From: Gnetum montanum
Lineage: Eukaryota; Streptophyta; Gnetopsida; Gnetales; Gnetaceae
Assembly: GCA_015680685.1 (NCBI GenBank)
Contig: MNCI01003660.1
Location: forward strand, 857,101-921,100
Direction: 5' to 3'
Length of the DNA stretch: 64,000 bases
Below, piece after piece: positions 23,151 to 34,954 of this stretch. The position numbers and the translations under genes are program-made. The notes beneath the pieces were generated by a model that worked only from the letters and a program-made list of their open reading frames with translations, was not told the DNA's origin and ran no database searches. The stretch's first letter is position 1; each line of letters opens with the position of its first letter.

Positions 23151-23766
23151 TTCACTTTTTAAAGGGTGAAAGAACTAGTATAGGAACACCTCTTCTAGTT
23201 TCCTTGTGCTTTTCCTAAAAGTTTTCTTTGTAGGTTTTACACTTGAAAAATACTTGTACAATTGTGTCTTCTTGTGTTAATTTTTTATGATGATGTTTCT
23301 TGGATGTTTTAACATGTGTGGAGGTGTTTTTGGCTCATTTTGATGAGTTTTGCGGGTTCCTAGGTCTATGGGGACTTGTTGGGAGGCATTCAGAGGCTTT
23401 CAGCATCAAAACAAGTGTTTTTGTTTTTGGAACCTTTAGAAGAGACATCTCCCTAGAAAGATAGATGTCTTTCCAAAGATGTGTCCCTTGAAGTATAAAC
23501 ATCTTCAGTCTAGAGAAGAAATCTACCAAAAATAGTAGACATCTCTCCCAAGAGTAAGTCTTTCATAAAAGACATTTTTCTAGAAACATAAACATCTCCT
23601 TAGAGGTTTCTCCCTTGAAATGTATATGTCTCTAGTCTATAGAAGACATCTCCCAAAAATAGTAGATATCTCTCTTGAGAACAAATCTCTCATTGGAGAT
23701 GTCTACATAAAATAAGGAACAACTATTTCAGTGACAAAGAAAAGCTCTATTGTGGTATTTTGATTG
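23151..23766 (+). other. 3' non-coding part or LTR of chromovirus G
   Basis: Follows the chromodomain with no open frame. It holds the tandem duplication at 23442-23695. It is continuous with 24641 onwards once the solo LTR and one copy of its 5-bp duplication are taken out. Confidence 0.45.
23442..23695 (+). repeat. Two-unit tandem duplication, about 127 bp each
   Basis: Unit 1 is about 23442-23570 and unit 2 about 23571-23695. Both share 'gtct(a)agtct(a)(g/t)agaaga' followed by 'ccaaaaatagtaga(c/t)atctctc', in the same order to the end 'tctcat'. Smaller 'agacatctcc' motifs recur inside each unit. Confidence 0.75.
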
Positions 23767-23795
23767 GGAAATGATGAATTACATTTTTTGTGTGC

Positions 23796-23885
23796 TTTGA
23801 TGTTGGGTACCCAACATTGGAGCCTCGACATCGGGTATTTGATGTCAGAGCCTATATGCGATGTCAGGTATCCGATGTCATGGGA
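23796..23885 (+). repeat. GATGTC-type array in solo LTR
   Basis: Irregular repeats of GATGT(C/T) / GACATC spaced 15-25 bp apart, including the 14-bp perfect palindrome GTTGGGTACCCAAC at 23802-23815. They lie directly before the TATA-like box. The same kind of array, with GATATC, lies at the same place in the LTRs of B, C and D. Confidence 0.7.
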
Positions 23886-23897
23886 TATATGCCAACT

Positions 23898-23905
23898 TAT
23901 AAAGA
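23898..23905 (+). promoter_or_regulatory. TATA-like box of solo LTR
   Basis: TATAAAGA, about 126 bp from the LTR start, at the position of TATAAATA in elements B and C. Confidence 0.45.
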
Positions 23906-24640
23906 TAGAACTTGGGCTAATGATATTCATATAGTTTTTTATAGTTTTGTTAAAGAGTAGCTAAATTCTTGCAGTTTTATTCCATAATCTTAGAGAACAG
24001 TTAATGAGTGCCCACAGAGTGGATCTAAGTTAGTTGTACAAAGTCTTATCCGACTATCAATGTACTTGGACATATTCCATGAGTGGTAATAAGATTGAGA
24101 TTGATTCTTATTCATTGTAGCACTTTGAATTAGATTAGATTTACTTTCCATGCAATTTACTTTTCATGTACTTAGTTAATATTTACATTTTCATGCATGT
24201 TAATTAATTAAGCACATAAGTATGATCACTTTAAGCATGCATATGACTCTTTGTAATCCTAGCAATGCTTAACGTTTAGTAACCCAACAATATTATATGT
24301 GTTTAGGATGTGCATAGGAAGTGGGATCAGATACTTATGTTAGGGTAGTTTATTATTAATTAGCAATTAGATTAGTTGACTTGATTAGAAATTGAGTTTC
24401 AACCTGTTGTTAATCATAGAACAATAAAATATAAAATAATAAAAATCATATGCCTCACTCTAGACTAAACCATATGTGACAAAGCTACCACTAGTCCAAG
24501 TGGGAAGATAGTGAACTGTGATCAAGGCATAGCGATCTAGATACCACAACTAGTCCATCCACAGAATTCGATTGAATCATGCATGAACACTTGTGATTCA
24601 CATGATTGAGCATAGGGGTACCTTGCTGCTCATCAGGAAA

Positions 24641-27499
24641 CATCTAAAAGACTCTAGATCCATGTGGAAACCATCTATGAAGGTAAATAGAAATCTTCCT
24701 AGGGTTTTGGATCTTTATAATTACGTATACCTTCATCCATGAGAAGAGAGGAGAGCTGGTGTGCAAGGAGAACTAGGAAGAAGAGATTGTGTGATCACAT
24801 TGGGTTAGTGAAATAGGTAATTACAACTCCAAGATCAACTTGTGATGTGTGATCTATGTATTCTATTCTCTTATATCTTACTTGTGAGTTGAGATCTTAG
24901 TCCCAAGTGGTGGAAGAGATTTCTCTTGATTCTGTCTTGCATTGAGAACAACCATTGTGTGATTGTAGAGCCTTATGCTCTACAATATCATTTTAGTGTG
25001 ATAGGTTTTTGGATGTTTTTGGGTTGTGTGAATCCTATAGTAATCTTCAAATAATTTAATTAAAGATAGCTATTTTTCTTGTTTTTCTAGCAAATAAATT
25101 TTTCTTTTCATAATATTTGGATTTACTGCATTGAAGGTGTTTTAATTGTGGAGCAAACTTGCTCCAATCTTCATTACTTGGTCAATTATGGTTTGGCTGA
25201 ATCTTAGCCAATGATGCTATTTTCTCAATTTTTTAATATTCATTACACCTATTTTAACCTTTTATATATTTTTTGTATTCACTTTCCCATGGGATTCTTT
25301 TATTGATTCATTTTATTAGGATCTCCAATTTTGTTATGCCTATGTTGGACTAAGTGGGAATTTATTAGTATGAGCATATTGATTATTTTAGTTTTCCCTT
25401 GGTTATTGTACTATTAGTTTCTCAAAATTCATGATCATGTTTTTCCTTCTTGGATTTTATTTGCATCTTGAGATTTTGTTGAGATATGTGAGATGTCTTG
25501 GTATTGAATTCAGTTCCTTAGTATCCTAGATTTTCATGTGTTGGATTTGATTTTTTGGTATCATGTGACTTCTTGAATTGTTATTCTTGTGAGGATCCCT
25601 TGGATTTTTGGATTTCTTGATGCAATGGATTCTTTTTTTGGTTGTTGTACCCTTCAGCATTGGTTTAGATGCCATGGTCTTTTGTTTGCTTATTGTTTGG
25701 ATGTTGGAGTTAGCACCAAGTTTGTATGGCCAATCGAAGATGGGATCCCTAGAGATGGTTTTTTGATTGACCTCAACTAGGATGCATTAGTGTGGCTTTC
25801 ATGAGATGCCCCATTCTATGCCAAAGGATGATTTCATGGCTCATTGATCCTTTTGTGTTCTGCCTCAAGAACATTGAAGGTGATGTCCTAAATGATTCCT
25901 CTAGCACCAATATGTTGGGGAACATTGGAAGTGATGTCTTGGATAATGATTCATGTTCCATTGAAACTAATAATAAATCCAAATTCTTGGTAATTTTATT
26001 TTTTTATGGATACATTTTGGCTTATGGTAAGTACACATAACAACATGATAGACATTTGACATTGAAAGTGGTGTGTGCTAGCCTCCTTGTTTATGATGAG
26101 GGTTGGAGTCAAAATATCTTGGTTTTGATATTGTATGTTGGATGAATGTTGTGGCGATTCATTTGTATGCTTTTTTGGATGTCTAAGCTAACATGTTTTA
26201 CAAGTCATCCATGCTCTTCCTAACTCTTATGAGATCTACCATTCAGCAATTAGAGATGTTGCCAAGGTTTCTCACTCAATTTTATATTGAAAACTCATTT
26301 TATTTTAAGGTTAATAGGTTGGGAGAAGATGGGAGGTCTTGGAGAATTTGATATGATGATGTTATGTGTTTAGCTTGCTTTGGCTATTTAATTTATTTGA
26401 CATTTAAGCTTTTATAATAGAAATTGTATCTATTCTTCTAACTTTTAGATATATGAATATTTGTATGATTTGATATTTTATATCAAGTTAATTGATACTT
26501 ATGTTATGAAGATATATTTTTGCAATTTATGTTATTCTATTTTCAGAATATATATTTTATGTAATTATATGTTTACATAGTTCTTTTCTTTCATTGTGTA
26601 GTTTCTTCTCTTTTCCTTGGATCATGAAATCATGTTAGGTTCCTTTACTTCTTTCACTATGAGATCATTTATTTTTTAATCCATTTCCATGGTCAATCAT
26701 TTCATTATGGATTTTATTCAACATAATTCTCTCTAATATAAGACCTAGTAAGGTGAGTGTTACATAAGACCATTGCACTACTACCATACCTAAAAGTAGT
26801 GTAGGAATTGATCTCATAACCTCCTCATTGAAAAGTTTCTTGATCATTACATCTCCTAAGTGAAATTTAGGATTCTTTTATAACACTTAAGATGGATCAC
26901 ATAACATAATGTCCTTTTATCACTTCTAAAGAGTTGTGCTATCCTAACTTGACAAAACATAACTTTTAGAGTAAAAACTGCTAACTTCTAGCTTCACCTT
27001 ATAACATAAAAATAAACATGAAAAATGACTAACATAGGACTCCAACATGAAAATAAAGGATAAACATCATGGTAAATTTCTTAAGGGAACTATGCAATTT
27101 TCAAACTATTATCAATAGACTTCTTACAAAAAAAAAAGGCTTTTTGTTGTTTTTTTCTAGTTTTTATTAACTACTACTGCTTGTGGAATATCCTAGTTCA
27201 TTACTTCTTAGGCCAAGTCAAGATATGCCTTCTTTCTTTCCAATGCTTAAAAAAATGATCTAATGGAGTAAGATCTTCCTACAATCGTTCTAAAATACCT
27301 TACAATCTTCATCTAGTTGATATGACTTACTTGGGACTCCTAGCTTAATGCATGTCCATTGGTAGCTTGAAGGATAAGCTCGTTCTTCAAATTAGTACAT
27401 AGTGGGAACCTAGTTTTAATCATAAAAAACATTCTACATTTGAACTAAGATCTAGTTTCATATATTAGCTTACCTTCAAAGGGTTGCAATGCTTTATTC
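24641..27499. other. Rest of chromovirus 3' region, then unrecognised AT-rich DNA
   Basis: 24641-25030 continues the non-coding sequence interrupted by the solo LTR. From 25030 on, a T/G-biased plus strand gives several modest open frames (25589-25780, 25792-26040, and 25773-25982 on minus) with no recognisable domain; composition alone explains them. No RNA gene or retroelement domain is seen up to 27499. Confidence 0.4.
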
Positions 27500-27572
27500 T
27501 AGTCATTATAGCATGTGAATTGGTAACACTAGGATATTTAGTCCTTTGCTCTACCAATTGAGCTATCCCAAC
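27500..27572 (-). pseudogene. trnF-GAA: Plastid-type trnF-GAA remnant
   Basis: The minus strand reads GTTGGGATAGCTCAATTGG, then TAGAGCAAAGGACT and ATATCCTAGTGTTACCA. This matches the 5' three quarters of plastid tRNA-Phe: acceptor start, D-arm, anticodon arm and variable loop. The anticodon has changed from GAA to AAA, and most differences look like C-to-T or G-to-A. The T-arm and 3' acceptor strand have no clear match after about 27512. Plant mitochondrial tRNA-Phe differs at the D-loop and variable region, so a plastid origin is the better reading. I found no neighbouring plastid gene. Confidence 0.75.
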
Positions 27573-29651
27573 TATAGGGGTAATGAAAGATTTTAAAGTC
27601 CTTTGTTGAAGCTATGGAATATCTAAAAACATTTATAGGGAATAATTCCATTTCAAAGAAAAGCACTTAGATGAGAGAAATGAAGGAAAAGCAAGAAGAA
27701 GGCAATATCCAAACACCCTACAAAGTAATTCAATAACAATCACCATGAGTTACTTGGTATAAGTCTTACTAGTAACTATTCAATTTCCAATCATGCTAGC
27801 TCTTGAGTTTCTAGTGGAAATATTTCCTAATATATTTTAATAAGACTAAGATAGTCCTTTTACAATTTTATTTTTCCATTAACTCTCTTATGTTGGCTCT
27901 TCCTAATCATGTACGCAAGGTCTATTGAGTAGTTAGTCATTGAGATGTTCATGTGATCGATCATTGGGGTGGAGTAGCTTACATAAATATTTACTACTAA
28001 AATCCAACCCTCATAAAATAATAGAAGAAGGCATTTTCCCAAAAACCAAGAGCGGGGAATCCAAGAAAAAGATAATAGTCAACCATTAAGTAAGGATTTT
28101 GTGCTTGGATAGGTGTAGAAGGACATCTTCTACTTTGACTACTCATAATAACATAAGATGATCAAGATAGTAGACTATCCTTTCAATAGTGAATAATAAT
28201 ATTAAGATGCCAATGAATTCTTTTTCATCAATCAAGTATGATTTATTATACAAATATTTCAAATTCTCATGACTTTCTATGTACTTCTCTTATGTCCTTC
28301 CAAAAAAAACTTCAACTTGGAAGGTGATCCTCCCAATGAACTAAAAATAGCCCATAAAATTAGTTAGTTAATTCCTAAAAAGAGAAATATTTTTTACATA
28401 CAAATCATTACTCTTTTCCAAGTAATGATTTAGTTCTTATTAAGCTATAGTCAGACTAGGTTTTTAAGATTAGCTTATTCTTGAAGGATCTTAGCTTTTT
28501 ATCCCAGCTTTCTTAAACACTCATCATATCTAGTCATACACAAAAAAAATTTGAACAATTACACAATGTAGTAGAAGATCCTAGTTCAAGACTTTCTATA
28601 CAAAGAATATTTTTTTTGAATGAATGTCATCAAGTAGCATTGTGCTCTATCAGTTTAATAATGGCCTTGTTGCCTATAAAAATATACTAATATTGACCAA
28701 TATTAGTTAGTACTAATATTGATTAGTGACATGACTACACTACTCTTAGCCAATGAACTTGTAGAATAACATTTTTCTAGCTGATATTTTCTAGGAGGAT
28801 GTTCATCTCTATTGGAGCCTTATGCAATAAACCCCCTATGGGCATGTAATTTCTTAGAGGTAATATTATTAGCAATGTTATTCCAAGATTTCTTTGGGCT
28901 TTTAGGATGTATCTATGATACATCTAATTTCATTAAAATTTTCTAGTCCATAAATATAGAGAAATTTATATCCTAAAAATTTCTAGGACTATTCCAATGA
29001 TTCCTCCTATGATGAATAGAAAAATGAGTCCTACAAGATAGTGATTAGTCTCATGTGCTTTTAGATAATTTTTCTCTTTCTAATGGGATTGGTTGCATCT
29101 ATTTATATTTATTGAGGTACCATTCATAGATAGTATTCCTATAGCCACTAAAAAGGAATCATAGTGATCTTAAATAAAAATCCTATGGTAATAAATAAAG
29201 GCAATCTACCTATAGGCAAGTAACTAGATTAGAACTACGATAAGGGAATGGCCTAGTTAGGACTTCCTAATAGCATCAAAAGCAACAAAAAGGATACTTT
29301 TAACACAAACTTCTTGCGGATGTGTTATGACTAGCATACTAGCATCCCACATGATCATCTTTGTCAATGATCAAGTGCTTAAAAGTGATCTTACTGATGT
29401 AAAGTATGAGTTAGTATAGGTGGGTGGGGGTGGGGATGGGGGTTCAATCTTAGTAGTAACATTCTTATAATAAATTGGTAAAAACCTTGATAGCGTTGAC
29501 CAATTTTGGTATAGGAAATTTCCTCCCCAATTAAGAATCCACTCATTCTTCCCCAACCCTAACCATGTGTTAAGACATTAATTCTTAAAATCAACATGTA
29601 AAGGTTTGAATTTGTTTACATTAGATATTATCCTTTACTAAAACTACATAA
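27573..29651. other. Unrecognised AT-rich region
   Basis: No convincing coding sequence. I looked for further plastid sequence next to trnF (the trnL 3' exon, ndhJ) and did not recognise any. The 60-61-codon minus frames at 27860-28042 and 29371-29556 have no family features. Confidence 0.35.
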
Positions 29652-29758
29652 GAGAGTATGTTCTCTTTTGGGAAATGTAGCAACCAGTATGTTATTGAGA
29701 AACATGATGTAAGTAGGTATGTAGTTAAGGATGGTAAATTGTAAACACAGATGTCATT
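29652..29758 (+). repeat. Dispersed direct repeat, copy 1
   Basis: Shares about 105 bp with 30963-31072, including 'gtaagtaggtatgtag', a preceding 'gaaatgtagcaaccagtatgt' versus 'aaaatgtaccaattggtatgt', and the following 'taaggatgg' versus 'taagaatgg'. No element type assigned. Confidence 0.65.
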
Positions 29759-30962
29759 GGATAAATACTAGTTACCAAAGATACTAATGGACATAATAAA
29801 ATGCTACCTAATTATGCCTATTAAAGAAAAAGAAGAAAATAACTAGTAGAGACTACATCACCTTAGAATGGAGTGCAAAGCAAGAATGACAATCCCCCTA
29901 GGATGGACCCTTGGGATAGGGAATGATAGTTATTCCAAAACTACTTTGGAGTTTTCCTAGATAAACATGTGCTAAACTTTGATTTTATCAACCTTACCCT
30001 AAGGTCCTAGGTGATAATTATCTAGTTTTGGCACACCTAGCAAACTAGCTTAGTTAAATATTTATAATTTAGCCAATAGGATCTTCTTCATTGATAAGTA
30101 TTAATATATTTGTATTTATATAATAGCCTAATTAAACTAAAGCATAACATTTACAATAAAAAATCATTAAGTAATGTGTCATTTATAGACTGGATATTGT
30201 TTCTTTTTAATGCTTAAATATTGCACCATCCATAAATTATTTATTGTTTAACTTTTTATTGCTTTATATTAACACTTCATATTCTAGTATTTGTTGGGCT
30301 GTACCAATATGATCTCTTAATATAAATTATTAAGCTCTTAATATGAATTTTTTTCCATATTTTGGTTGAAAAGGTTTTTGAACAAGCAACTATAAAATAT
30401 TAAGCTTGAATCCTAAGTTGGATCTTGGTTTCACTCTACATGAATTTTGTTGTTTTAAAAAGCTATAATAAAGAACCTTGATAAATCTACATGAGTTCTT
30501 ACTATAAATTTTCTACTATAATTTAGCTGAAAATATTTCCACATAGGCTACAACAAAATGTTAAGCATGATTTCTAAGTTGAGTATTAGCTTCACTCTTT
30601 CCTATCAAGGGAATTGTCCTTAAGATTGTTGCCTTTTGATAGTAGAGATGGTGATGTAAGTGTTGTAGTTATCCTTGCAAGAAGTTGTTCCTAGAGTATT
30701 ATGAATGAACTATTATTTGGTATTACTAATGATCTCTCCTTATAATATTATGGTTGAAATTTTTTTTAACATTACTGATAGGCTCTCTTCAGAGATTTAT
30801 AGACATAATATTATTTAGTGTTACCAATATAGGATTTGTAGTTGGCCTTTTGATCAAAATAATTATCTAGTGCTCTAAATATAGAAATGAGGGATATACA
30901 AATAAGAAAACTAGTAGAAGAAAAAACTAGTGGTATAAGGTCATGCCAAAACAAGATATAGA
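29759..30962. other. Unrecognised AT-rich region between dispersed repeats
   Basis: No gene or RNA is visible. The two flanking repeat copies suggest it may be the inside of a small decayed element about 1.4 kb long. Confidence 0.3.
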
Positions 30963-31072
30963 AAGATACCCTCTCTTGGAAAATGTACCAATTGGTATGT
31001 TTCTAACAAACATATATGTAAGTAGGTATGTAGCTAAGAATGGAAAATTCTAGACATTGAGAGACATCTTAT
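30963..31072 (+). repeat. Dispersed direct repeat, copy 2
   Basis: Second copy of the repeat at 29652-29758, same orientation, 1.3 kb downstream. After the shared 'gtaagtaggtatgtag' the copies diverge within about 50 bp. Confidence 0.65.
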
Positions 31073-31585
31073 CAATATGAATTCATGGCACATGCATGTA
31101 CTATCTTAGGCTTTAAGACCAAACATAGTGGAAGCTAAGACATAATTAACTAAGTTGATGTTATGGATTGATTGTCTAAGTGATAGTGAGTGACTAGAAC
31201 ATGTTTTACTCAATGTTTGTGTTATGGATCCTTTCCACTAGAGCTATAATCATGACAACTAGTTACCAATGGATTGTCCAAGGTACCTTCTTTTTCATTT
31301 ATTTGATGGATAATAAAAGTATCTCATTGTTCTGCTTACAAATTAGGTTACCTTTCTTTGAAAGCTTCATTCATAGGATCACCTAGCACTAGCCTTATTT
31401 GGTTTCTAATAGAAATATAGAGAAAATTTTCTTTTTATTGAAAGAATTTTAAAATTATAATCCAAAATTAGAGTCCTCGCTCATATATGTTGAAGCACTA
31501 AAGAGTGAGATACACTCATTTTCATCACCAATAATAGCATTGTATCAACATTATTAGAAGAGGGCCTAACATACAAATCTTCCTC
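31073..31585. other. Possible further Pol sequence of the copia remnant, not readable
   Basis: On the minus strand this lies just after the copia gag and should hold the protease. I see no clear active-site motif. The 61-codon plus frame at 31201-31386 has no features. Confidence 0.3.
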
Positions 31586-32283
31586 TCAAGTAGGAGGGGC
31601 TTTATGAATTTTTAATACATTACTCTCTTTGGTCTTTTTTGGTAGGGCTTTACAATCTTTCTTTACATATCCAACTTTACAACAATTGCAACATGTAGGT
31701 ATCTTCTTTTCAAATTTTTTAGGCTTGTTTATAAATTGAGATCTTTTAACAAACTTTTGCTTTACACCATTTTTGATAAATAATACATCATTTTGAGAAG
31801 TAGAAGTTTTCCTTCTTTCTTCCTCAGATAATAATTGGCCAATAATATTATCAAAAATAAAGCTAGTAGATGTATCACTTACAATCATTAGAAATGTTTC
31901 CCATGAATTTGTAAGTGTGTGGAGGGATGTGATGTAGTTATCTTCCTTATTCACTTTTACTGTAATAGATTGTGATTTATGAACTAGTGTATTCAAGGTA
32001 TTCAAGTATTCTATAATAGCTATACCTTCAACTATTTTATAGTCATATAATCACTTCTCTAAAAATAAATTATTTGTTAAGGATTTTTTTTGGTATAATG
32101 CTTGCAACTTATCTTACAAAACCTTAGCAGAAGAAACACTAGAAACTTTAAGCAATAGTGAATCTGATAGATACAAATGAATGGTACTTCTTACTTTAAG
32201 TTTAATTTTTTTCATTCTTCATTAGAAACTTTCTCTTACTTCATCCCTAATATTGCACTATGCCAATTTTTTTCAATCAAAAG
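31586..32283 (-). pseudogene. Ty1/copia gag, main part
   Basis: The longest open stretch is 31586-32005 (139 codons). Its order is typical of copia Gag: LNTLVHKSQSITVKVNKED, LHTLTNSWETFLMIV, QLLSEEERRKTST, then a zinc knuckle CNCCKVGYVKKDC in which the His of CX2CX4HX4C is Tyr. To the right, in other frames, are VRSTIHLYLSDSLLLKVSS, KVL*DKLQALYQKKSLTN and LFLEK*LYDYKIVEGIAI, matching the UBN2-type Gag. A TAA replaces Trp in LWDKL. The product would build the capsid. Stops and at least one shift (near 32190) make it inactive. Confidence 0.8.
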
Positions 32284-32288
32284 ACCCT

Positions 32289-33049
32289 TGATGAGCAACG
32301 AGGTACCCCTACACCCAACCATATGAATACGAGCATTCATGCACAATCTGGTCGAACTCCAAGGATTAAGTGCTTACGTGCTTATATAGAACAAGGATGG
32401 GTTATGCAATTTTTATTTTCCTAGTGCTTAAAATGGAGAAATGAAATAATTGAGTAACTAATTTGATTCAACTAATTAACTATGCTCCAACTAGTCCTAA
32501 CACCAGCATCCGTTCCCACTTACCGAACACATCCTAAACTAGTGTAACACTACTGGGGTTACTAAATGCTAGTCGTTACTAGGTTACCAAGTGTTCCACG
32601 TATGCTCGAAGTGGCCATACTGAGTGTGCTAATTCATTGATGAGTAATAATTAATAATTCAATGGAAATAACATCAATTAACTATTGAAAGTATCAAATA
32701 ATAGTAAATAACATGAAATGCAATAATTAAGCTATTTTGAATGTTGCAAGGTTTATCATAAAGTTCATCTTTATTTTTGGTCAGAAGGTGTGCTCAGGTA
32801 CACAATTCTTGAATAAATATTCATTCACTCTATGACTCCTACTACAGACACTGAGAAATAATTCTAACTCTGGAAAGGGAAAACTACAAGAGTTCGGCTA
32901 AGGGACTAAGAAAACTAACAACAAAACCAAGTGTCCTTGTCTCTTATTTATAGGTGGCAAGACAAATTTTGATATCGCTTGTCTAATATCGCTTTGGCAA
33001 CTCTAATATCATGTATCTGATATCGAGGGTCCAATATTGGAACTCATCA
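32289..33049 (-). repeat. 3' LTR of element C
   Basis: Edges TGATGAG at 32289 and TCATCA at 33044-33049. Its 761 bp are shorter than the 5' LTR (809 bp), mainly through loss of about 75 bp near 32410, where the 5' copy has the segment around 41478-41560. A TATA box on the minus strand is at 32945-32952. Confidence 0.9.
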
Positions 33050-33266
33050 TACCCTCACGAATGAATGAAAACTCATCTTTGAGTTTCGTACAAAATATTG
33101 GGAAGGTATGGAATTATTGATTGAACAACAACTGACAGTGACATGGAATGACAAACTCAAAGTGCCCAGTGAATGGATCAACAAACATATTACAACATTG
33201 GTATCCATAACCATTATGGTGAACACTGTACATAGATGACATCTAGATCCTCATTTGATAGCTTGA

Positions 33267-33297
<31 letters not shown>

Positions 33298-34954
33298 AAA
33301 ATGAGGTGCGCTACTGCCAATGTCAAAATTGTGCACACTGTTGTTCATTCATGGCCACATGATCAAGCTTGTTCCCTATGTAAATGCTTTTTTCTCTAGT
33401 CCATCCTAAGTGCTTCCTCCTATCCCAGTTCATTATTCATGTGATCACCATCTACACATACAACAAAGTCATGAATTAGCAAGGATAGATAAGATATAAT
33501 GTAATTGATACCTTGCCTCAATATGAAGCACCTTGGCTAGGTTGTGGATATGGCAGATACTGGATTAGAGGTTTGTAACTGATAACTACCCAAGGTGTAG
33601 GGGTGAGATAAGTAATGAAATGGAAAAATTTGCAACAAGCCCCCACGACTAAGAGCAAACCTCCGGAAGTAATAGGGTGGGAAAAAAAGAACAAGAAAGA
33701 TTAGAGAAATAACAATGGTGAAGCCAATAAAACAAAAACAAAGACAGATGTAATGGATGAGGTGAAACAAGACATAGTTGATTGCAAGAAATGTTTAAAG
33801 GAAAGAACTTAACAATTGCTCCAAAATGAATGCTAGTGGGTCCTCCCCAAAGCAAGGTCATGCCCTTTATGCCTTGAAAAATCCACAAACCAAAGAGTCC
33901 ATAGGCTCTAAGAATGACATAAGGAGACAATGGTTAAGAACTTACCCATAAGATTTTACCAAAGAATAACAATGTGTAAACCAAGATATGACTAATCATA
34001 AAATTGGCAATGAGGTGGAATATGAAAAGCAATATGGGAAGAGAGAATGGAATGGAATCCCAAAATCAAGGTTGCGTAAAGTTCCTTGTGTATTGTGTGG
34101 TTAAGGAGACTTGATAAAATTTTGTCCAAATCTAGATTTAGACTAACCAAATCTAGTGACCTTGCATCAACACTTGACCAACCTATCCTCCTTAAGTAAC
34201 AAGAATGCTTTTATGGAGCAATTACCATTCCAACAAGAGAAGAACAAAGGAGTAGGAAGTGAGAAGGGGCCTTAGTTAGAGGGAACCTTCAGGCATGGGT
34301 AACATGTCTTTCCAATGCCATAACTAGTGCTTTTAGTTCATGTTTATTTATTATGTCTAAGGGGTGTGCTTTAAATTCCCATCATTTTTTTTTCTTTTTT
34401 TTTTTTGAGTGAGAATCACACCATGCAGAGACTTATGTGATTTAGTCAACTTCCTGATATTGGTCAATGGTGGAATGGTGGAAAACCTATAAAAAATATC
34501 CAAGTACCTAAAAGAATAGCTAGCACAAATGCGTTGAATCCCCTTGAAGTCACACCCATTTCAATCCAATTGAATCTTTCCTTGGTTGGAATAATACCAA
34601 GCCACCAATTCATTAATAAGTTTGCTTAGAAAAAGGGATAGTACATTTCCAAAACAAAGGGAGACCATAGATTTGTATGGATGAATAGATGACGTGGACT
34701 TATTGCTTGTTTTATTTGAAGAACCCATATCTTAGCACCAACATTAAAAGTCAAAAGTAAAAAAAAATAAACATTAGTAATCAACACCATTATAGTACAA
34801 TCCACCATCATGAGCACTTATTATACGACGAGTGAGAGTAATTCAAATAAAATGTAATAGAGAAAGTAATAGTAAAAATGTTAACAATGGTGTAAAAAAA
34901 CAAGTAAAGATGAAGATTGTGTAAAAGAAAAAAAAAGGAAACTAAGGGCTTAGA
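33050..34954 (-). other. Non-coding 3' region of element C
   Basis: Lies between integrase and 3' LTR. It is collinear with 55066-56950 (D) and 51160-53225 (B). It holds a (GA)n run at 33267-33292, a T-rich run at 34386-34407 next to a single 'catggtgtg'-type unit, and a probable polypurine tract just before the LTR (minus 'gtgagggta'). Frames at 33537-33770 and 33649-33930 are hydrophobic but do not keep the same phase in D. Confidence 0.6.

Larger units (their letters stand above)
23767..24640 (+). mobile_element. Solo LTR of the Athila-like family with perfect target duplication
   Basis: The LTR spans 23772-24635 (864 bp), starts TGATGA and ends TCATCA. It is flanked by GGAAA at 23767-23771 and GGAAA at 24636-24640. 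It matches the B LTRs in order and orientation, including 'gtaacccaacaa', 'atgtgtttaggatgtg' and the end 'ggtaccttgctgctcatca'. No internal region is present, so the element recombined between its LTRs after inserting into chromovirus G. Confidence 0.9.
20829..25030 (+). mobile_element. Chromovirus (Ty3/gypsy) remnant G, 5'-truncated
   Basis: Plus-strand remnant starting in the middle of RT and running through RNase H, integrase and a chromodomain (to about 23130). It is followed by LTR-like non-coding sequence on both sides of an inserted solo LTR (23772-24635). Everything 5' of RT motif 5 is missing. Reina-like spacing and the chromodomain mark it as a plant chromovirus. The right limit is a guess: after removing the solo LTR, non-coding sequence without breaks continues to about 25030. 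No second LTR is seen. Confidence 0.65.

Noticed and set aside
25250-25982. Long minus frame with few stops
   Set aside because: The plus strand is T/G-rich here, which lowers stop frequency on the minus strand; no domain is readable.
26360-26400. Copia-type RT motif (gatgatgatgtt)
   Set aside because: No phase gives YVDD with flanking RT motifs; it is a simple GAT repeat.
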